From: RGIG3872 sp045660245
GTDB lineage: Bacteria; Bacillota; Clostridia; Christensenellales; UBA1242
Length of the DNA stretch: 5,454 nt
Assembly: GCA_045660245.1 (NCBI GenBank)
Contig: JAZRDJ010000013.1
Location: 1 to 5,454, forward strand
Reading direction: 5' to 3'
The translations under genes and the position numbers were made by a program. The notes beneath the pieces are model-generated. The model had not been told where the DNA came from. It made no database searches and worked only from the letters and a program-made list of their open reading frames with translations. Shown piece after piece: positions 1 to 5,454 of the stretch (position 1 is its first letter; each line of letters begins with the position of its first letter).

Positions 1-622
1 AACAATCTCCATAATTTCATGTGGTTGGGATCCAGGTGTTTTTTCAATCACAAAGGCAATGTTTTATTCAATTCTTGGCATCATGCCAACCTGCTTTTAT
101 GGCAGAGGCACGAGCCTCGGCCATTCAGCGGCTGTGCGAAAAATTGATGGCGTAAAAAACGCAGTGGCCTTCACAATCCCAAATGAGCAAATGATTGAAG
201 ACGCTCGCAATGGCAAACATACAACACTCCCATTACATAGCCGTGAAGTTTTTGTCTGTGCGAATGAAAAAGCAAACAAAGAGGAAATTGAAAATACTAT
301 CACAAACATGGATTTTTATTTCAAAAATCAACCAACAAGAGTGCAATTTGTGAGTGAAAAAGAACTGAATTCTATCATGTCCTTTTCGCACACTGGCAGA
401 GTTGTTGTCTGTGAAAAAAACAACAATCGATCAAACAGCATGGAACTCAACATCAAAATGGACTCAAATCCCATGTTTACTGCAAAAATCATGGCATCAT
501 ATATCAAAGTTTTTGACAAACTCAAAAACAAGTATAAATCTGGCGCATACACCCCTCTGCACTTTTCACCTCTTGATTTGCTAGATACAAAAGAAATTGA
601 AGCAATTAAAAAATTTATGTAG
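1..622 (+). CDS. ddh: meso-diaminopimelate dehydrogenase, 5'-truncated by window edge
   Basis: Ddh reversibly converts tetrahydrodipicolinate, ammonia and NADPH to meso-diaminopimelate in the cytoplasm. It is the one-step branch of lysine and peptidoglycan-precursor synthesis. The reading frame is open from base 2, so the first ATG at 59 is internal: 19 codons before it contain the family signature SCGWDPGVFS. Further family motifs are GRGTSLGHSAAVRKIDGVKNA, the segment SHTGRVV, and the substrate-binding-like MDSNPMFTA, followed by SGAYTPL near the end. The 206 visible residues match the C-terminal, substrate-binding and dimerisation part of a protein of about 320 residues. The N-terminal NADPH-binding Rossmann half, the start codon and any regulatory leader lie outside the window. 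The stop TAG at 620-622 abuts the ribosome site of asd, so the two are almost certainly cotranscribed. Ddh has a patchy distribution (Corynebacterium, some Bacilli, Clostridia, Bacteroidota). Motif assignment is from memory of the family. Confidence 0.
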   Translation, partial: TISIISCGWDPGVFSITKAMFYSILGIMPTCFYGRGTSLGHSAAVRKIDGVKNAVAFTIPNEQMIEDARNGKHTTLPLHSREVFVCANEKANKEEIENTITNMDFYFKNQPTRVQFVSEKELNSIMSFSHTGRVVVCEKNNNRSNSMELNIKMDSNPMFTAKIMASYIKVFDKLKNKYKSGAYTPLHFSPLDLLDTKEIEAIKKFM

Positions 623-626
623 GAGA
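621..626 (+). promoter_or_regulatory. Shine-Dalgarno site of asd
   Basis: AGGAGA begins on the base after the A of the ddh TAG stop, overlapping its last base, and AGGAG ends 8 bases before the ATG at 634. The placement confirms the asd start and suggests that a ribosome finishing ddh can reinitiate on asd. Confidence 0.85.
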
Positions 627-633
627 AGAATTC

Positions 634-1617
634 ATGATTATTGCCATTGTTGGAGCAACAGGACTTGTTGGTGAAACCCTGATCAAGATCTTAAATGAAA
701 AAAATTTAATTGAAAATAATGAACTCGTGCTTTATGCCAGCCAAAAGCATGACGGAGCCATTGTTGAACATTTTGGACGTCAATACACAGTGCATGAACT
801 CAAAGACGACACAATCAGAAAAGACGCCGATTTTGCATTCTTTTCGGCAGGATCTGCTGTCAGTCTTGAATTCGCAAAAATGTTTGCACAAAATGGCACA
901 TATGTGATCGACAACTCAAACGCTTTCAGACGTAACGCAAATGTTCCACTTGTTGTGCCAGAAATCAATGCTGGTGATATTTCGAGAAAAACCAAAATAA
1001 TCGCAAACCCTAATTGCTCAACAATTGCCCTCGCCCTTCCAATGTTTGCAGTTTCAAAACTCTCAAAAATCAAAAGAATAATTGTTTCCACATATCAAGC
1101 CGTGAGTGGTGCAGGCAAAAAAGGGCTTTTTGACCTTGAAAACAACACATCTCTCAAATTCCCACACACAATCTCCAATAACATCATTCCACATATAGAC
1201 AAATTTCTCGAAAATGGATATACGCTGGAAGAAGATAAAATGAAGTTTGAAATTAAAAAAATTCTGCATGACAACAACATTCAATTATCTGCAACATGTG
1301 TGAGAGTTCCTTTGAACAATTGTCACTCTGAAAGTGTCTATTTTGAACTCGAAAGTCAAATTCCATTGAGATCAATCAAGCGCGCTTTAAATACCCAACC
1401 AGGAATCATTAAGACTGACGATCCACAAAACAATATCTACCCAATGCCAACTCTCGCAAACAACAAAGACCACGTCTTTGTTGGCAGAATCAGGAATGAT
1501 GAGTATTCAGAAAATGCTTTTCACCTCTTCATTACCATGGACAACATCCGAAAAGGCGCTGCACTCAATGCCGTCCAAATCATGGAATATGTTACAAAAT
1601 CAGTAAATTTTTATTAA
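634..1617 (+). CDS. asd: aspartate-semialdehyde dehydrogenase
   Basis: Asd reduces L-aspartyl-4-phosphate with NADPH to L-aspartate-4-semialdehyde, the branch point to DAP/lysine and to threonine/methionine. It is a cytoplasmic enzyme of the two-domain GAPDH-like fold. The 327 residues are near the usual family length. The dinucleotide-binding loop GATGLVGE is at residues 7-14. The catalytic cysteine is C128 in NPNCST, with Q155 in TYQAVSGAGKKG. The substrate-binding arginine R224 and general-base histidine H231 lie in CVRVPLNNCHSE. A C-terminal NP-rich segment with GRIRND (284-289) and the helix KGAALNAVQI (307-316) is typical. The start ATG has a well-spaced AGGAG. It is the second visible gene of an operon with ddh, 11 bases apart, which points to DAP/lysine supply as the main purpose. 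All key residues are present, so an active enzyme is expected. A strong intrinsic terminator follows at 1723-1760. Confidence 0.96.
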   Translation: MIIAIVGATGLVGETLIKILNEKNLIENNELVLYASQKHDGAIVEHFGRQYTVHELKDDTIRKDADFAFFSAGSAVSLEFAKMFAQNGTYVIDNSNAFRRNANVPLVVPEINAGDISRKTKIIANPNCSTIALALPMFAVSKLSKIKRIIVSTYQAVSGAGKKGLFDLENNTSLKFPHTISNNIIPHIDKFLENGYTLEEDKMKFEIKKILHDNNIQLSATCVRVPLNNCHSESVYFELESQIPLRSIKRALNTQPGIIKTDDPQNNIYPMPTLANNKDHVFVGRIRNDEYSENAFHLFITMDNIRKGAALNAVQIMEYVTKSVNFY

Positions 1618-1632
1618 TTTTGTACACAAAAA

Positions 1633-1661
1633 ATGACAAAATCAAATAACGAATATATAAT
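1633..1661 (+). promoter_or_regulatory. promoter-like pair in the asd 3' intergenic region
   Basis: ATGACA (1633-1638) and TATAAT (1656-1661) are separated by exactly 17 bases, matching the sigma-A consensus except for one base in the -35. It lies downstream of asd and reads toward the terminator, so the only product would be an RNA of about 90 nt starting near 1668. In AT-rich DNA a TATAAT can arise by chance, and there is no coding sequence to support it. The rest of the 160-base gap holds only this pair and the terminator. Confidence 0.3.
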
Positions 1662-1722
1662 AATAGCAAGTATTTTATACGTATTGCTTGAAAATTGTGT
1701 CAAAAAAAACAAAGTAGCAAAC

Positions 1723-1760
1723 AAAAAAATAACACGGTTTTGAAACAGTGTTATTTTTTT
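1723..1760. terminator. bidirectional intrinsic terminator between convergent units
   Basis: AAAAAAATAACAC (1723-1735) is the exact reverse complement of GTGTTATTTTTTT (1748-1760), giving a 13-bp perfect stem. A further short G-C/T-A stem inside the 12-base loop (1737-1739 with 1744-1746) extends it. The T tract needed for termination is present on both strands. It therefore ends asd (stop at 1617) on the + strand and the transglutaminase-like gene (stop at 1778) on the - strand. Confidence 0.92.
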
Positions 1761-1777
1761 ATTTTCAATCATTTATA

Positions 1778-2650
1778 TTATTCTTGTTCAATTTCTTGAA
1801 AAAATTTTTTCAAAGCCGCTTTGTTTTTGCCAGATTGCATTTGATCATAAACATCAATTGCTTGATCTCTTGATACACAATAAAATTTCAAAAAATTTAA
1901 ACCTTTACGCGTTTTTTCATTCAAGAATTGAATTGCATTCCAATCCTTTCTGATCGTATTTTGATCAATCACCTGGATTACCTTTGGATGAAAAATATAA
2001 TAGAACAATTCTTTGTCCATTACAACATTATAATTATTGTCAATGCAATATTCTTTGCCATCCTGACCATCAATTTCCACCCAAGAGTGTAAATATTTTG
2101 CTTTGGGAGAATGCTTCCACACTTTGCCTGTGACACATTTTGCATGTTCTTGTTCTGGTGCACAACAAGCAATAAAAAGCGATCTTGGATGACATTTTGA
2201 ATCTCTTGCTTTTGTTGTTAGGTCATCAATGATCCCTTCAAAATTATAGTGCTTGTTTAATCTTGAAAACTCAAAAACTTTGCCATTTGTGAGTGAAATT
2301 TTGCAAGATATTCTATCTTTAAAATCAATTGATTGTATTTTTTGGGGGAAATTTTTGAAAATCCATGATATACCATCTTTTCCCAATCTTTCGTCATCAA
2401 TTTCATCCAAGGTAAAACTATATACAAAATCAGCCAAATGGTTTGTAAAATTATCAATTTTGGTAAATATGTTAAGAGCACAAAATTTCAAAAGTTCTGA
2501 AGTTTTTGCATCATTCATTCCAAGTCTTTTTATATCATTTGACCACTTTTCAGCCCTTGCATCTGGTTTTATGAGTTTTCTATCCAAATATTCTTCAATC
2601 TCAGAAATATTCAAAATATCTCTATTAAGAAATCTACGAATTTTTAACAT
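1778..2650 (-). CDS. transglutaminase-like cysteine enzyme, paralogue B
   Basis: A 290-residue protein of unknown substrate. I do not recognise a named family, but the C-terminal half has the signature of the transglutaminase-like/papain fold. C153 lies in SKCHPRSLFIA, H188 in YLHSWVE and D204 in YCIDNNYN. The Cys-His distance is 35 and the His-Asp distance 16, with the characteristic VTG (173-175) between Cys and His. Residues 1-100 look helical and are of no recognisable type. The C-terminal tail from about 250 is charged and helical. There is no signal peptide or membrane segment, so it should be cytoplasmic. It shares VTG, LH[ST]W[IV]E, D-x-N-x-N, H...VIQ and LK[LF]Y..SR with its upstream neighbour, hence tandem paralogues. 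ATG at 2648-2650 overlaps the neighbour's stop by 7 bases (ATGTTAA) and has its own strong ribosome site. Possible activities are protein deamidation, proteolysis or crosslinking; the sequence does not choose between them. Confidence 0.82.
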   Translation of the reverse strand: MLKIRRFLNRDILNISEIEEYLDRKLIKPDARAEKWSNDIKRLGMNDAKTSELLKFCALNIFTKIDNFTNHLADFVYSFTLDEIDDERLGKDGISWIFKNFPQKIQSIDFKDRISCKISLTNGKVFEFSRLNKHYNFEGIIDDLTTKARDSKCHPRSLFIACCAPEQEHAKCVTGKVWKHSPKAKYLHSWVEIDGQDGKEYCIDNNYNVVMDKELFYYIFHPKVIQVIDQNTIRKDWNAIQFLNEKTRKGLNFLKFYCVSRDQAIDVYDQMQSGKNKAALKKFFQEIEQE

Positions 2651-3468
2651 GTAAGTTCTCCCCCTTGCGAAACTTGTTCAAAAGAACGCTTGGTTTTCAA
2701 AGAACAAACCTCGCCCATAAATTCTTTTCTTGAGCACAAATACAACTTGAGATACAATGGATCAACGGCTTCCATTTGTGAAACAATACCCGAATCATGG
2801 TGAACTGTCTCATATGGCAATGATTGAATAACAGAAGCGTGCATGAGATCATAATAATCCTGTTTTTTGAAGATGGCATTGAAATTGTGATCAAACACAA
2901 GATCTGAACCATTAATATTCGTTTCAATCCATGTATGCAAGGTTTCTTGCATTGGGTGAATGACATAAATCGTGCCAGTCACAATATTGAGATCCTTTTT
3001 ATTCAACACTTGAGCAATTTTGATGCAACCTCTGTGACAATGTCCATGCCTTTCAGGATCCGTTAGCAATGAAATTTTCTCTCCAAGTTCAGGAAATATT
3101 TCACTCAATGTCAAAACAGGCAAAGTTTTATCTGGTGTAATTATTTTGAGTTCTTTTCTGCGTTTTATTGCAACTCGATTGATTAAATATGCTCCCAATA
3201 TATCTCTTTTCATATATTCAAGTTCATAATCGCTATAATAGTCTAACAAAGTAAAGGCATTGATTAGTTCAATCACATTATCATTGAATATGTTGAGTTC
3301 TTTCCCACCAGTATGCACAACCAATCTGATTTTCTTTTTGAAAGAATCTGGTTCACGCAAAATAAGTCTCAATTTTTCAAGCCATTCACTTGTTATTTTT
3401 TCAGAAACAACAAAACGCTCTTTGAGACTCAACATCTTATTCAAATACCAATTTTTTTTTGATTTCAT
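2644..3468 (-). CDS. transglutaminase-like cysteine enzyme, paralogue A
   Basis: First gene of a two-gene operon. It is 274 residues from the ATG at 3468, or 277 from an in-frame TTG at 3477. I prefer the ATG because GGGTG sits just before it (GGTG can pair with the 5' part of the anti-Shine-Dalgarno), while the TTG has no ribosome site. The candidate catalytic triad, numbered from the ATG, is C144 in RHGHCHRGCIKIA, H178 in LHTWIE and D193 in VFDHNFN. The spacings are 34 and 15, almost identical to paralogue B and fitting the transglutaminase-like core. VTGTIYV precedes the histidine, and HASVIQ and LKLYLCSR follow the aspartate as in the paralogue. A histidine cluster around the cysteine (H141, H143, H145) is notable and could bind metal or tune the thiol. 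The N-terminal 110 residues are basic and helical, with no close similarity to paralogue B. No signal peptide. Function and substrate unknown; cytoplasmic by inference. Confidence 0.82.
   Translation of the reverse strand: MKSKKNWYLNKMLSLKERFVVSEKITSEWLEKLRLILREPDSFKKKIRLVVHTGGKELNIFNDNVIELINAFTLLDYYSDYELEYMKRDILGAYLINRVAIKRRKELKIITPDKTLPVLTLSEIFPELGEKISLLTDPERHGHCHRGCIKIAQVLNKKDLNIVTGTIYVIHPMQETLHTWIETNINGSDLVFDHNFNAIFKKQDYYDLMHASVIQSLPYETVHHDSGIVSQMEAVDPLYLKLYLCSRKEFMGEVCSLKTKRSFEQVSQGGELTC
2658..2666 (-). promoter_or_regulatory. Shine-Dalgarno site of paralogue B, inside the upstream gene
   Basis: On the - strand AAGGGGGAG lies 7 bases before the ATG at 2650. It is embedded in the last codons of paralogue A. 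Together with the ATGTTAA stop/start overlap, this is a classical arrangement for translational coupling. Confidence 0.75.
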
Positions 3469-3486
3469 AACACCCAAATATTACAC

Positions 3487-3558
3487 AATTTCAAATATTA
3501 ATTTTATTATATAATAGCAATCCCACTTTTTCAATATGCAAAATGAAAATTTCAAATA
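3487..3558. repeat. 11-bp direct repeat flanking the operon promoter
   Basis: AATTTCAAATA occurs at 3487-3497 and again at 3548-3558, 61 bases apart, one on each side of the -10/-35 elements. The second copy overlaps the odd palindrome TGAAAATTTCA (3544-3554). The placement would suit a repressor that binds both sides of the promoter, but AT-rich composition makes chance repeats plausible. Confidence 0.35.
3506..3534 (-). promoter_or_regulatory. sigma-A-type promoter of the transglutaminase-like operon
   Basis: On the - strand TTGAAA (3529-3534) and a perfect TATAAT (3506-3511) are separated by 17 bases. The expected start of transcription near 3499 gives a 5' leader of about 30 nt before the ATG at 3468. 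The gap upstream to 3602 carries repeats that could be operator sites. Confidence 0.8.
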
Positions 3559-3562
3559 AATT

Positions 3563-3589
3563 TTTTCTGTCGAATTGACCACCAGAAAA
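3563..3589. promoter_or_regulatory. inverted repeat containing a perfect Spo0A-box match
   Basis: TTTTCTG (3563-3569) and CAGAAAA (3583-3589) form a 7-bp inverted repeat with a 13-base centre. The + strand bases 3568-3574 read TGTCGAA, the consensus of the Spo0A box known from Bacillus and Clostridium. It lies about 30 bases upstream of the operon's -35. No T tract follows on either strand in a useful place, so it reads as an operator candidate rather than a terminator. A single 7-base match is weak evidence. Confidence 0.25.
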
Positions 3590-3601
3590 TCTCAAAAAAC
3601 A

Positions 3602-3638
3602 AAGAAAAAAGGCAGAAAAAACAATGTTTTCCGCCTTT
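3602..3638 (-). terminator. intrinsic terminator of the Ppx/GppA-like gene
   Basis: On the - strand AAAGGC (3633-3638) pairs with GCCTTT (3608-3613). The stem continues through a G-T wobble into GAAAAC against a T-rich GTTTTTTC arm with two bulged bases, around an ATT loop. The GC-rich base is followed by a T run (A run 3605-3610 on the + strand). It starts 12 bases after the TAA at 3651-3653 and separates this gene from the operon downstream. Confidence 0.85.
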
Positions 3639-3650
3639 AAAATTATGTAA

Positions 3651-5171
3651 TTAGAGAATTTCAATCTTCTTGTGGAAGTATTTTTCAAATTCTTTTGCGC
3701 CTTCTTGTGCTTTTTCAATTTCATACGAATTGTCACCAGATGTGATTGTTTTCATGATGACAGAATCACCAAGTATATCACAAGAAATGTCTGCAATTAC
3801 ACTTGATTTTGTATAATCAAAGTTCTCCGCAAGTCTCAAGATTGAACCAAGTTTTTTCACGGCATCAATGTCCTCATCAATAAGAATATCTTTATACTTG
3901 ATCCAGTCTGACATTGAAATTTCTGCCCCATCATGAAGAGACGCAACAAATGAAGCAAGCACAAGTTCTCTGTGAGAAACACCATAGATTTCAGAATTGA
4001 CAATAACTGGGAATGCTAGTTTTGCATGGTTTCTTGTATTGATTCTCTTTCCAGCATCATGCATGTAAGATGCAACTCTCAAAACCTTCACATAACCACG
4101 AGGGAGTTTGTGGAGAACTCTAAGTTGTTTGAAGAGAAGCATTGCAAGATTGTATACCTGCTCATTGTGCTTTGTGTTTTCAGGATCATAGTGAGATGTC
4201 TCATTGACAACAGAAAATCCGAGAACATCGCTGATTGGTTTTTCAAGAGTGCTTGTCACAACTTCCTTTGTGAGAATACCATTCACAAGTGATCTTGAGG
4301 CAATTGTGAGTGTTTCCTTGCCGGTTGATCTCATAATTGCACCAACAATTACCACAGCAGCAGTGAAGACATCTCCTCTTGGTTCTTCAATACCCTTGAT
4401 CTTTTTTGTTGAATCAAGATTGAGTTCCATGAGTTGTTTTTCAAGATAATCAATATCTGAAAGAGAAACTTCGTAGTTATCATCTTTATCAAGTGGATAC
4501 TTTTTGTACTTTCTCACCATTTTTGCAATGTCTGTGAAGAATTTGTCTGAGCCCACAAGTCCAAATTCTATTTCATTTTCACCAATCCATGGATAGTCAG
4601 AAAGATGTGTCTCAACATACTTCCTTATTTTTGAATAAAGCACAGATGGTTCATACCCCTCATTCCCAAACATATCAAGGAGAGTGACAGGCCCAAAGTT
4701 CAAAAATGCCTGATTCATGAGGTTTCTTCTATTATAATGAACAATGTTGATACTATCCGAACCAATTCTAAATCCAAGCGCCTTTGGAATATCATATGAA
4801 TTGATGAGTCCCAAATATATTGCATTGTTCTGATCCTCTGCAGACAAAAGAGAGAATCTAAAACCACAACTAGCAAACACCTCATCAAAGAAACTATACA
4901 AGTTCTTTGGCTTGCTCTCTGCTCCAAAGTTGCAAATAGCAATTGTTCTTGACACATCATACATGTCACAAAGTTTTTTGTAATTTTTGAGAACATGAAT
5001 AGTATCGTCAATTTGTGGTTTTTTGAGGAAGTGATCTTTTGACAAATCAAGTCCGAGTTTTATATCTTCATGCTCTTCACAACATACAAGGAAATAGTTG
5101 TCCATATCTGCGTCAGCAATAACCAAACTAGCCCTATATGTTTCAACCAAAACAACAGCAATCTTTTCCAA
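3651..5171 (-). CDS. Ppx/GppA-like protein with C-terminal HD-like domain, degenerate phosphatase site
   Basis: A 506-residue cytoplasmic protein with the exopolyphosphatase/guanosine-pentaphosphate phosphohydrolase layout. An ASKHA-fold half spans about 1-300 and an HD-like helical domain about 320-500. Family landmarks are the strand-loop at 4-20, LSAEDQNNAIYLG (109-121), the second phosphate loop (131-144), PRGDVFTAAVVIVGAIM (264-280) and ASRSLVNGIL (291-300). Critical positions are changed. The usual D-x-G-S-N-S of loop 1 is replaced by VLVETYRAS. The conserved Glu of the E-A motif appears as Q114. The DIGGGSTE loop reads RIGSDSIN (135-142). In the second half H335 (KHNEQV), H371-D372 (YMHDAGK), H413 and D452 (LAENFDYT) are present, so the HD-type site may survive. 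In the family the substrates are polyphosphate or pppGpp; here hydrolysis by the first half seems unlikely and a sensing role is an inference. The start is TTG, chosen because AAGGAG stands 9 bases upstream. The gene is monocistronic. Confidence 0.87.
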   Translation of the reverse strand: MEKIAVVLVETYRASLVIADADMDNYFLVCCEEHEDIKLGLDLSKDHFLKKPQIDDTIHVLKNYKKLCDMYDVSRTIAICNFGAESKPKNLYSFFDEVFASCGFRFSLLSAEDQNNAIYLGLINSYDIPKALGFRIGSDSINIVHYNRRNLMNQAFLNFGPVTLLDMFGNEGYEPSVLYSKIRKYVETHLSDYPWIGENEIEFGLVGSDKFFTDIAKMVRKYKKYPLDKDDNYEVSLSDIDYLEKQLMELNLDSTKKIKGIEEPRGDVFTAAVVIVGAIMRSTGKETLTIASRSLVNGILTKEVVTSTLEKPISDVLGFSVVNETSHYDPENTKHNEQVYNLAMLLFKQLRVLHKLPRGYVKVLRVASYMHDAGKRINTRNHAKLAFPVIVNSEIYGVSHRELVLASFVASLHDGAEISMSDWIKYKDILIDEDIDAVKKLGSILRLAENFDYTKSSVIADISCDILGDSVIMKTITSGDNSYEIEKAQEGAKEFEKYFHKKIEIL

Positions 5172-5179
5172 GTTAAAAA

Positions 5180-5186
5180 TCTCCTT
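5180..5186 (-). promoter_or_regulatory. Shine-Dalgarno site fixing the TTG start of the Ppx-like gene
   Basis: On the - strand AAGGAGA is followed, 9 bases after AAGGAG, by TTG GAA AAG. No in-frame ATG lies near. The ATG slightly upstream (5191-5189) is in another frame and overlaps the ribosome site. Confidence 0.8.
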
Positions 5187-5207
5187 TTCATTTCAATTGA
5201 TAAACCA

Positions 5208-5236
5208 AGTATAACACAAATGGTAAATTTTGTATA
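5208..5236 (-). promoter_or_regulatory. promoter of the Ppx-like gene with AT-rich upstream element
   Basis: On the - strand TATACA (5231-5236) and TATACT (5208-5213) are 17 bases apart. The predicted start near 5201 gives a leader of about 30 nt. Bases 5240-5265, just upstream, are runs of A and T (on the - strand ATTTTATAAAAATTTTAATA) that resemble an UP element. The -35 is a weaker match (4 of 6). Confidence 0.6.
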
Positions 5237-5321
5237 GTACTTTTATTAAAATTTTTATAAAATAGAGATACATAATAAAATAAACAATTGAGTCTTAAAC
5301 ATAACAAAACAAGAAAGCAAA

Positions 5322-5454
5322 CTACAGTTTCAAGCAATCAAAAATATTCTTGATTGCAACTCTGAGACGTTCTTTTCGTCTGAACATTTTGCTCTTGATT
5401 GACCCTCTATCAACCAATTTTTCAACAACGTACATAATCATGTTCCATTCTTCC
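5322..5454 (-). CDS. unrecognised gene, C-terminal 43 codons only
   Basis: The - strand frame starting at 5453 is open to the window edge and ends in TAG at 5324-5322; the other two - strand frames hit stops within about 35 bases of the edge. The 43 residues begin EEWNMIMYVVEKLVDRGS, continue with a strongly basic stretch (SKMFRRKERLR), and end in IKNIFDCLKL. The piece looks like two amphipathic helices. I do not recognise the family. I considered a polyphosphate kinase, a common partner of Ppx-like genes, but the usual PPK1 ending is not seen. It is 150 bases upstream of the Ppx-like start on the same strand. No convincing terminator lies between, so readthrough into the next gene is possible despite that gene's own promoter. 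Confidence 0.6.
   Translation of the reverse strand, partial: EEWNMIMYVVEKLVDRGSIKSKMFRRKERLRVAIKNIFDCLKL

Noticed and set aside
59..622. ATG at 59 as the start of the first gene
   Set aside because: The frame is open to the window edge and the codons before it encode the conserved ddh signature SCGWDPGVFS, so this Met is internal.
2253..2654. 133-codon + strand open frame opposite paralogue B
   Set aside because: It lies wholly antisense to a gene with clear family motifs and its own ribosome site, and its translation resembles no known protein.
3491..3736. 81-codon - strand frame spanning the end of the Ppx-like gene and the promoter gap
   Set aside because: It runs through the terminator at 3602-3638 and the operon promoter, and has no family motifs.
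3651..5171. Fusion or frameshift in the Ppx-like gene
   Set aside because: The length and domain order are those of normal HD-bearing Ppx/GppA proteins; the oddity is in the residues, not the frame.
1778..5236. Ppx-like gene plus transglutaminase-like pair as one functional system
   Set aside because: A good terminator and separate promoters divide them; adjacency in one window is not enough to claim a link.
5240..5265. AT-only inverted repeat as terminator of the right-edge gene
   Set aside because: The stem is made only of A and T, has no stable core, and sits just upstream of a promoter, where an UP-element role is more likely.
5322..5454. Right-edge fragment as the end of polyphosphate kinase
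   Set aside because: Attractive because of the Ppx-like neighbour, but the residues do not show the usual PPK1 C-terminal pattern; left unnamed.

Overview
The window is visibly AT-rich. It has strong AGGAG-type ribosome binding sites, two likely non-ATG or ambiguous starts, sigma-A-like promoters with 17-bp spacers, intrinsic terminators and the standard genetic code (Trp is TGG). This fits a low-GC Gram-positive bacterium (Bacillota, clostridial or erysipelotrichial grade). That is an inference from style and gene content; no marker gene fixes the lineage. The window holds no mobile element, CRISPR array, tRNA or rRNA that I can see.

Left part (1-1617, + strand): the C-terminal two thirds of meso-diaminopimelate dehydrogenase (ddh) is followed 11 bases later by a complete aspartate-semialdehyde dehydrogenase (asd). 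Asd makes the aspartate semialdehyde that feeds DAP/lysine synthesis, and Ddh closes the pathway in one NADPH-dependent step. The pair therefore serves cell-wall peptide and lysine supply. The unit ends at a perfect 13-bp hairpin at 1723-1760, which also serves the gene converging from the right.

Middle part (1778-3534, - strand): a two-gene operon with a good promoter at 3506-3534. It encodes two divergent paralogues that overlap by 7 bases. Both carry the Cys...His...Asp spacing and surrounding motifs of a transglutaminase-like (papain-fold) cysteine enzyme, and neither has a signal peptide. Their substrate is unknown. This is the least-described part of the window. The promoter region also carries an 11-bp direct repeat, a dyad and one perfect match to the Spo0A box.

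Right part (3602-5236, - strand): a monocistronic gene with its own promoter and terminator. It encodes a 506-residue Ppx/GppA-type ASKHA protein fused to a C-terminal HD-like domain. The nucleotide/phosphate-loop motifs of the N-terminal half are badly eroded, while the H...HD...D residues of the C-terminal half are present. This suggests a sensor or a repurposed enzyme rather than a working exopolyphosphatase.

The right edge (5322-5454, - strand) holds the last 43 codons of a gene I do not recognise. The right-hand and middle transcription units are separated by a terminator and separate promoters, so nothing in the sequence shows that the Ppx-like protein and the transglutaminase-like pair work together.
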